From: an uncultured Opitutia bacterium
GTDB taxonomy: Bacteria > Verrucomicrobiota > Verrucomicrobiia > Opitutales > UBA953
Assembly (NCBI GenBank): GCA_903895475.1
Contig: CAITUF010000116.1
Location: 1-6,347 of the forward strand
Length of the DNA stretch: 6,347 nt
Reading direction: 5' to 3'
Numbering within the stretch: position 1 is the stretch's first letter; every line of letters begins with the position of its first letter. The translations under genes were made by a program, and so were the position numbers. Shown one piece after another: positions 1-4,894 of the stretch. Under the pieces are notes generated by a model. The model was given only the letters and a program-made list of their open reading frames with translations, did no database searches and was not told the origin of the DNA.

Positions 1-1
1 A

Positions 2-2515
2 TCAAAAGACGGTCCCGAAGCTAAAGTTGAACTTCATCCCGCCGCCATTCAGCTCGGCCCCGGTAGCTGGGTTTATCGTGGTCTGTAGCGGAAACCCGAA
101 ATCGAGGCGCATCACTGCGCCGCCAAGGAGGATGCGCATCCCGACCCCGATATCCGAATTGGCCTCGGCAAGGCTGAACTTGACGGCGTCCTTGTTGACG
201 AAGCCGTAGTCATAAAAAGCCGCGAAGCGGAGGTTGTCGGCCGCCTTGATCGTGTATTCCGCGCTCAGGTAACCATAGGTCAAGCCGCCGACCGGCTGGT
301 TGCCGTTCGTCGTGTCCCACGTCGCGGCGGCCCCGACGTCATTATAGTCGAACCCACGCATATCGTAGGCCCCACCTAGGTAGAAGCGCTCGTAGAATGG
401 TAGATTACCGCCGGATCCGGCGATGGTCCCAACGCGACCAATCAGGCCAAGGGTCTGCTCCGCGGTCTGCGAAAGCAGGAACCACTTACCCGTGCGTAGC
501 TCGGTCCTAAAGTAATCCAAACTACCGCCGAGGCCGTTACCGGCGATTTCCTCGGAGAGTGAAAGTCGCGAACCCTTAGTCGGGAAGTTGTATTCATCAC
601 GGGTGTCTTGCGTCAAGGAGAGCGTCACCGAGGAAATCGTCTTCGGGTGACCGTCCTCAGCCTGAACATCGAGGGGCGCGGTAGGGGTGACGTCGCCCAC
701 GCTGACGCGCCGCAGGTCATAGGCGATGCGGCCTTCGACGTTGCCGAAGAGCCGACGGCGGGCATAAACACCGACGCCTTCATTAACGACGGTGTAGTTG
801 GCCGAAGAATAACCCGTGTAGCGGCGCTCAATCTTGTAACCGACCGCCAAATCACGTTCCCAGAGTGCGGGCTCTTCGAAAGAATGTTCGAAGACGTTGG
901 AGACGCTGCCTGCCTGCAATTTGACGCGGAACTTCTGACCGCCGCCGCGATACCAGCCCTCGGGGTTGGTGAAGTCGAAGTTACCCTCGGAGTACTCGAC
1001 GAAGCCAACGAGTTGCTCCACCGTGCTATAGCCCGCACCAAAGCTCACCGAACCTGTGCTGCCCTCTTCGACGATGACGCGGAGGTCGCTTTGGTTTGGA
1101 ACCGGCGTCGGCACCGGGACGAGCCGGACCTCTTTAAAGAACTGCGTGTTACGCAGGCGGGCCTCGGAGACGCGGACGCGGGCCAAGTCAAAGACTTCGC
1201 CAGGGCTCAGCGCCAACTCACGTGCAATCACGGTGGAGCGCGTCTTAGTGTTCCCCTGGATATCCACGGAACGGACGGTGAACCGCTCCCCTTCCTGAAT
1301 TTTGAAGGACACCGCGATGGCTCCCGTCTGGAAGTTGGGCGCACGGAGGGCTTCCACCTGGATATTCTGGTAGCCCATCTGTCCGTAATACTCCCTGAGC
1401 TTCTCGGTGGCGGTATCTAAGGCCACCGTTGCGAAGGCCTCACCCGTAATGAAACGGTCCACTTCGGGGCGATAGGCACCACGACGCAGGGACGGTGAAG
1501 CGATCACCTGCTGCAGCGCCTCAGTCGAAAAGACCGGGTTCGTCGCTCCGAGCTTATTACCCGAGATATTCAAGGCTCCGATGGTGTAGCGACGGCCTTC
1601 CTTTACCTTAAAAATGACTTCCAGTTTACCGGAGCCATCCTTCAGGTCCTTTTGGCGACATGCCTTCGCCGGATCGAGGTCCTCGACTTCGATGTCCAAG
1701 AAGCCTTTGAGTCGATAGAAATCCCGGATACGGTTGCAATCCCGGCGGTATTCCTCGGTGTCGAGGTTGGTGGTGAAAAAAAGTCCCCCGAAAAGGCGCG
1801 CCAAGAAGCCCGGGTTCTCCGTCTTCATTTCCGCGCCTTCGATAATCTCGTTCTCCGTGAGGGCCGCGGCGCCCTCAATCCGGATAAAATCAATCGTCAG
1901 GCGAGGGCTTTCACTGGCGGTCAGCTCGACGCGCACACCCGGCAGTCCCTTGACCTCGGAGATGGTCTTTGCTTCCAATACGATGAAAGGGCGTTCCTTG
2001 CGGAGCTCTTTCTGTAAGGCCAGCACCGCCCGCTGCATCGCGGCGTCATCGAGCGGTTCACCCACGCTGAAACCCGCGACCTTCAAAGCATCAGACTCGA
2101 GATCGATTAACTTCCCACCCGCGACGATTTCTCGTAGAATTGGGCGTGGCTCAACGGTAATTTCTAAGTCAATCAGTCCAGTCTGCGGGGACAACGTCGG
2201 CACTACCCTAACCTGGTTAAAGCGACCAGTGGCGTAAAGTGAACGAACCGTGCTAGTGATGGCATCTTTCGAAAATGGCTCACCCGCCCGTAACGCGACA
2301 TGCCCGAGAATAAAGGCCTCCGGGGGCGGAAGAGTTTCACCCGGCTTGCCCTTCTCGTCTGGGGCGCCTCGCTCCGCTTTAATCGTCACTTTGCCAACCA
2401 TCAGCGGCTTTTCGAGGGTCGATGCTTTTACCTGGGCAAGACTCCCTAAGGGTGCCAAGGCCAAAGCGAAGCAGGCGGCCCGGAGGAAACTCCGGCATAC
2501 GTTCACATCATTCAT
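2..2515 (-). CDS. bamA: BamA, outer membrane protein assembly factor (Omp85 family)
   Basis: This is the core subunit of the BAM complex, which folds and inserts beta-barrel proteins into the outer membrane. The 837-residue protein is complete and of normal family length. Residues 1-28 form a signal peptide with a hydrophobic stretch ending in S-L-A, with likely cleavage before Gln28. Five periplasmic POTRA domains follow at about 36-124, 125-205, 206-307, 308-409 and 411-485. The 16-strand barrel spans about 486-837. The lid-loop signature is present as FYLGGAYDMRGF (residues 711-722), where Met replaces the more usual Val or Ile before RGF. The chain ends in Phe, as outer-membrane barrels do. 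POTRA1 has a charged insertion at about 49-62, and POTRA3 carries two cysteines (260 and 286). The ATG overlaps the 3' end of dnaB by 8 bases and no Shine-Dalgarno sequence precedes it, so translation is probably coupled to dnaB. The identification is very secure. Confidence 0.97.
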   Translation of the reverse strand: MNDVNVCRSFLRAACFALALAPLGSLAQVKASTLEKPLMVGKVTIKAERGAPDEKGKPGETLPPPEAFILGHVALRAGEPFSKDAITSTVRSLYATGRFNQVRVVPTLSPQTGLIDLEITVEPRPILREIVAGGKLIDLESDALKVAGFSVGEPLDDAAMQRAVLALQKELRKERPFIVLEAKTISEVKGLPGVRVELTASESPRLTIDFIRIEGAAALTENEIIEGAEMKTENPGFLARLFGGLFFTTNLDTEEYRRDCNRIRDFYRLKGFLDIEVEDLDPAKACRQKDLKDGSGKLEVIFKVKEGRRYTIGALNISGNKLGATNPVFSTEALQQVIASPSLRRGAYRPEVDRFITGEAFATVALDTATEKLREYYGQMGYQNIQVEALRAPNFQTGAIAVSFKIQEGERFTVRSVDIQGNTKTRSTVIARELALSPGEVFDLARVRVSEARLRNTQFFKEVRLVPVPTPVPNQSDLRVIVEEGSTGSVSFGAGYSTVEQLVGFVEYSEGNFDFTNPEGWYRGGGQKFRVKLQAGSVSNVFEHSFEEPALWERDLAVGYKIERRYTGYSSANYTVVNEGVGVYARRRLFGNVEGRIAYDLRRVSVGDVTPTAPLDVQAEDGHPKTISSVTLSLTQDTRDEYNFPTKGSRLSLSEEIAGNGLGGSLDYFRTELRTGKWFLLSQTAEQTLGLIGRVGTIAGSGGNLPFYERFYLGGAYDMRGFDYNDVGAAATWDTTNGNQPVGGLTYGYLSAEYTIKAADNLRFAAFYDYGFVNKDAVKFSLAEANSDIGVGMRILLGGAVMRLDFGFPLQTTINPATGAELNGGGMKFNFSFGTVF
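2480..2495 (-). promoter_or_regulatory. Perfect hairpin in the bamA signal-peptide codons
   Basis: A 6-bp perfect stem CCGGAG/CTCCGG encloses a 4-base loop (UUUC in the bamA mRNA, GAAA on the other strand). It covers codons 7 to 12 of bamA, starting about 18 bases after the start codon. A stable stem this close to the start could pause or dampen initiation, which would make bamA depend more on ribosomes arriving from dnaB. It may equally be a chance result of GC-rich codons. The structure is seen; the role is inferred. Confidence 0.3.
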
Positions 2516-3944
2516 TGGAATGGCTTTTGGCAGGTGTTTCGAACCTTGTCAGCCCTGGATTCCAGAGCAGGTCGAGGTCATTGGTGGGGCCGTTACGGTT
2601 CTTAGCCACGATTAATTGGCGGGCATAGCACCCATCTTGGCCCATTTGCTCCGCCTCGGCTTCGGCCGCCTTGCTTTGGCTAACATTAGGGCGGGAAATC
2701 AGCATCACGATATCAGCGTCCTGCTCAATGGAGCCCGACTCGCGTAGGTCGGACATCTTAGGCTGGCGAGCCTCGTCCTCGGACTTTCGGTTAAGCTGGG
2801 CGAGGGCGATGATGGGGATCTGGAATTCCTTGGCCATGGCCTTGATACTGCGGGAGACCTCGGCGATTTGCTGTTCGCGCGCTATGCTGGAGTCCAAACC
2901 GTTGATGAGCTGGATGTAGTCGATGACGACCATATCGAGCTTACGGCGGCGGGCAATTCGCCGGCACTTGGCCCGGATCTCGAGAATCGTCTGGCCGCCG
3001 TTGTCATCAACAATCAGCGGCTTACCCCGGTATTCATTGGAAGCCTGCACGAGGTCGAGTTGCGTCTGGGCGTCGGGCCGACTGGAGCGCATCTTCTGTA
3101 AGTTGACGCGGGCGCGGGAGCACAAGAGGCGCATTGCCAATTCCCGGGCCGGCATTTCCAGGGAGAACATCAGGACGTGCGCGGGTTCGCGGCCAGAGTT
3201 AGGCGGCGGGAACATGGCGGCTTCGATAAAGTTGAGAGCGATGGAAGTCTTCCCCATGCCTGGGCGGGCCGCGACGACGATCATCTGGCCGCTCTGGAAG
3301 CCATAAGTCAGCGTATCGAGCTCGCGGAAGCCCGTCGGTATGCCTTGAACCCGGCCGTTTTCAGCGATCATCCGGGCGACCATCTCCATCGCCTCTTCAA
3401 TCGGCTTATCGATCTGCTGCGAAGTTTCGGCGATGCGGCTTTCGCTAATGCGGAAGAAGGATTGTTCGACGTCCTCGAGGAGGCGATCGATGCCTTCGGT
3501 GTGCGAGTGGGCCTTCTCGACGGTGCTGACCGAAGTGGAAATCAGGCAGCGCAGGAAGTGCTTCTCGCGGACGATGACCATCCAATGCGGGGCGTGTGCC
3601 GAAGAGGCTACCTGACCGGTCAGTTCGTTGACGTAGGCGGCGCCACCAGCGGAATCCAAGCGCCCGTCACGGCGCAACTGCTCGGTCAGCGTGATCTCGT
3701 CGATACCCGTGTTGGCCTGCGAGAGTTTGACCGCGGCCGCGTAGATATCCTGGTGCTTCGGGTCGAAGAAAAAGTCTGGGGTGATCTTCTCGGAAAGGCA
3801 GCGTTGGAGCGTTTCGCCATCGATGATGATACTCGCGATCAACCCGCGCTCGGCATCGAGGTTATGGGGCGGCACGCGGTCGCCGTAACTAGGCTGGGTA
3901 TCGCGGCGGTTGCGGGGGGACCGGCCGGCGGGGAAATCACTCAT
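2508..3944 (-). CDS. dnaB: Replicative DNA helicase DnaB
   Basis: This is the hexameric ring helicase that unwinds DNA at the replication fork, binds primase and is loaded at the origin. From the ATG at 3944 it has 478 residues, a normal length, and no intein is seen. The N-terminal domain covers about 24-130 (it begins PPHNLDAERGLIASII) and the RecA-like ATPase domain about 195-470. Visible motifs are Walker A ARPGMGKT (226-233), SLEMP (261-265), Walker B VVIDYIQL with the acidic Asp at 342, IALAQLNR with the sensor Gln at 383, the family stretch SDLRESGSIEQDADIVML (398-415), and KNRNGPT with the arginine finger at about 450. The frame stays open upstream to a TTG at 4001, which would add 19 residues rich in Pro and Ser. 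The ATG was preferred because the extra residues do not look like DnaB, though neither start has a good ribosome binding site. bamA follows with an 8-base overlap. Confidence 0.97.
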   Translation of the reverse strand: MSDFPAGRSPRNRRDTQPSYGDRVPPHNLDAERGLIASIIIDGETLQRCLSEKITPDFFFDPKHQDIYAAAVKLSQANTGIDEITLTEQLRRDGRLDSAGGAAYVNELTGQVASSAHAPHWMVIVREKHFLRCLISTSVSTVEKAHSHTEGIDRLLEDVEQSFFRISESRIAETSQQIDKPIEEAMEMVARMIAENGRVQGIPTGFRELDTLTYGFQSGQMIVVAARPGMGKTSIALNFIEAAMFPPPNSGREPAHVLMFSLEMPARELAMRLLCSRARVNLQKMRSSRPDAQTQLDLVQASNEYRGKPLIVDDNGGQTILEIRAKCRRIARRRKLDMVVIDYIQLINGLDSSIAREQQIAEVSRSIKAMAKEFQIPIIALAQLNRKSEDEARQPKMSDLRESGSIEQDADIVMLISRPNVSQSKAAEAEAEQMGQDGCYARQLIVAKNRNGPTNDLDLLWNPGLTRFETPAKSHSNE

Positions 3945-3974
3945 GGAAGGGGTGGACTTTGCGGGGGGACGAGA

Positions 3975-3988
3975 GGGCTGCACAGCCC
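3975..3988 (-). repeat. Inverted repeat in the dnaB leader or alternative N-terminus
   Basis: GGGCTG and CAGCCC form 6-base arms separated by 2 bases. As RNA this would be a 5-bp stem with a 4-base loop. It lies between the alternative TTG start (4001) and the preferred ATG (3944) of dnaB, so it is in the 5' untranslated leader if the ATG is correct. No U-run follows it, so it is not a terminator. Its function is unknown. Confidence 0.35.
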
Positions 3989-4014
3989 GAATTAACGGCA
4001 AGTTACCCCCAGCC

Positions 4015-4028
4015 CTTTGTGAACAAAG
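4015..4028 (-). promoter_or_regulatory. Quasi-palindrome with a DnaA-box-like 9-mer upstream of dnaB
   Basis: CTTTGT and ACAAAG are perfect 6-base arms around a central GA. On the minus strand, bases 4026-4018 read TTGTTCACA. This fits the relaxed DnaA-box form TTRTNCACA and differs by one base from TTGTCCACA, the form used in several GC-rich bacteria. It sits about 75-85 bases ahead of the preferred dnaB start, where a promoter or operator is expected. It could be a DnaA site tuning dnaB, or the operator of another dimeric regulator. One site on its own is weak evidence. Confidence 0.35.
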
Positions 4029-4038
4029 TGGTAGGCTG

Positions 4039-4047
4039 TTGTCACAA
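4039..4047. promoter_or_regulatory. TTGTCACAA, possible second half of a paired operator
   Basis: TTGT and ACAA flank one central base. The arms are the same as the core of the quasi-palindrome at 4015-4028 (TTGTGAACAA), with the two centres about 21-22 bases apart, or roughly two helical turns. Two similar elements on the same face of the helix would suit cooperative binding by one regulator. The similarity covers few bases and could be chance. Confidence 0.25.
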
Positions 4048-4051
4048 ATGC

Positions 4052-4057
4052 CATAAT
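4052..4057 (+). promoter_or_regulatory. Candidate -10 box (CATAAT) for the rightward gene pair
   Basis: CATAAT matches the bacterial -10 consensus at five of six positions and stands out as AT-rich in a GC-rich region. No convincing -35 hexamer lies 16-18 bases upstream. If used, transcription would start near 4064 and give a leader of about 100 bases that contains the inverted repeats at 4072-4105 and 4143-4165. A rival -10 box is TAGAAT at 4137-4142, also five of six, but it too lacks a good -35 and would start transcription inside the start-proximal hairpin. Confidence 0.25.
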
Positions 4058-4071
4058 TTCAGGCCGTCGAG

Positions 4072-4105
4072 GGGTGCGTGACAGTCCGGTGGCAAAAAGG
4101 CACCC
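4072..4105 (+). repeat. Long-range inverted repeat in the rightward leader
   Basis: GGGTGC (4072-4077) is the exact reverse complement of GCACCC (4100-4105). The right arm can instead fold locally with 4088-4093 (GGTGGC, one mismatch) around an AAAAA loop. The two pairings exclude each other. The layout does not match any riboswitch class recognised here; the c-di-GMP class was considered because it often precedes pilin genes, but its conserved core is absent. Confidence 0.25.
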
Positions 4106-4142
4106 AGCAGGTTAAACCCCAGAGTCATATCTCCAATAGAAT

Positions 4143-4165
4143 AGACCCCGAAAATGCGGGAGTCT
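4143..4165 (+). promoter_or_regulatory. Hairpin burying the ribosome binding site of the 4168 gene
   Basis: AGACCCCG (4143-4150) pairs with CGGG, a bulged A, then GTCT (4157-4165) around the 6-base loop AAAATG. This gives eight Watson-Crick pairs, seven of them continuous with the bulge ignored on one side. The right arm contains the Shine-Dalgarno sequence GGGAG (4158-4162), which lies 5 bases before the ATG at 4168. In the folded leader this site would be inaccessible, so translation should depend on opening the stem by a protein, an upstream RNA arm or temperature. The pairing is directly visible; the regulation is inferred. Confidence 0.45.
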
Positions 4166-4167
4166 GA

Positions 4168-4893
4168 ATGACTGGTATGTGGTTTCACTTTGTCATGCTG
4201 GCGGCGGTTTTACCGGATCCGGAAGCCATCCCCGTGACCGTGAAGCTGATGAGCTTCGACGATCCCCAGCGCGAAGTCGCCGTCCTTAATACCGCCGGCA
4301 AGCCGGTGCCCATTCAGCTTTATTCACACAGCCTGACAGCCACCATCACCAGCCAAGCGAAAGCGGGGAAGTTTAGCGTTTTCGGGAAGCCGACTGACCA
4401 AGACCCGAAGACCCCCCACCCCGTCCTTGCCTCCGCCACTCTTCCTCCTGGCGAAACGAAGCTCATCGCCATCGTTTCAGGTGCCGGGGCCGCCACTCGG
4501 CTTAGCCTCATTCCAGATAAAACCACCGAAAACGCCGCGGGGACGATTCGCTTCTTCAACCTGTGCCCTCAGCCCATCGGCCTAAGTATGCCCGGCGAGC
4601 GTCGAGTGATCCCCTCAGGTCAAGATATCACGCTACAACCAAAGGTAAAACCCTCCGAGTACGGCCAAGCGCAATTTTTCCTGCCCAACGAAGACGACGG
4701 CTGGCAAGTGGCTGGGGGGTTGCGCTGGCTCCAGTTACAAGACATCCGCTCCCTGCTCTTCCTCCTACCCGCTCCGGGCGATACTGGGATGATTGTGGTT
4801 CGGGGCGTTGAAGAGCGCATCGTCGAAGAACTCGCGCCGTCCGCCGCTCCGCCCGGGGATAAGCAAGTTTCCAAAAACAAGGCGCTTCGCTAA
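4168..4893 (+). CDS. Probably exported protein of unrecognised family, partner of the pilin-like gene
   Basis: The function is not recognised. The 241-residue product starts at an ATG with GGGAG 5 bases upstream. Residues 4-15 (MWFHFVMLAAVL) are hydrophobic and look like a short signal sequence, with possible cleavage near Ala20, but there is no basic residue before it, so export is likely rather than certain. The rest seems all-beta in two parts. The first (about 21-110) alternates short strands with turns such as NTAGKPVPIQLYS and LPPGETKLIAIV. The second (about 124-215) begins AGTIRFFNLCPQPIGLSM and resembles the strand-turn pattern of immunoglobulin-like or carbohydrate-binding sandwiches. 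The tail (220-241) is rich in Ala, Pro and Lys and probably disordered. There is one cysteine (133). The next gene begins one base after its stop, so the two are probably one operon, and the protein may be a periplasmic partner of that pilin-like product. Confidence 0.8.
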   Translation: MTGMWFHFVMLAAVLPDPEAIPVTVKLMSFDDPQREVAVLNTAGKPVPIQLYSHSLTATITSQAKAGKFSVFGKPTDQDPKTPHPVLASATLPPGETKLIAIVSGAGAATRLSLIPDKTTENAAGTIRFFNLCPQPIGLSMPGERRVIPSGQDITLQPKVKPSEYGQAQFFLPNEDDGWQVAGGLRWLQLQDIRSLLFLLPAPGDTGMIVVRGVEERIVEELAPSAAPPGDKQVSKNKALR

Positions 4894-4894
4894 A

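Larger units (their letters stand above)
3945..4167. other. Divergent intergenic region between dnaB-bamA and the rightward pair
   Basis: About 220 bases lie between the two divergently read gene pairs, and this stretch must hold the promoters for both. It contains an inverted repeat at 3975-3988, a quasi-palindrome at 4015-4028, a related element at 4039-4047, a possible rightward -10 box at 4052-4057, a long-range inverted repeat at 4072-4105 and a start-proximal hairpin at 4143-4165. No well-spaced TTGACA/TATAAT pair was found on either strand. No tRNA or small gene is evident. Confidence 0.7.

Noticed and set aside
608..1420. Plus-strand open frame of 270 codons opposite bamA
   Set aside because: It lies wholly antisense to the BamA barrel and POTRA5. 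Its translation has no recognisable domain and the composition of a shadow frame in GC-rich DNA.
2508..3944. Intein or phage origin of the DnaB gene
   Set aside because: All helicase motifs are continuous at normal spacing, and the neighbouring bamA and base composition are typical of a chromosome.
3975..3988. Intrinsic terminator
   Set aside because: The stem is short and no T-run follows on either strand. It is also at the 5' end, not the 3' end, of a gene.
3177..3995. Plus-strand open frame of 272 codons opposite dnaB
   Set aside because: It is antisense to a strongly conserved gene, its translation is rich in Arg, Asp and Gly without motifs, and it is explained by third-position GC bias of dnaB.
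4071..4165. c-di-GMP riboswitch upstream of the pilin-associated genes
   Set aside because: The conserved GCAAACC core and GNRA-type receptor pairing of the GEMM class are not visible, so only generic leader structure is claimed.
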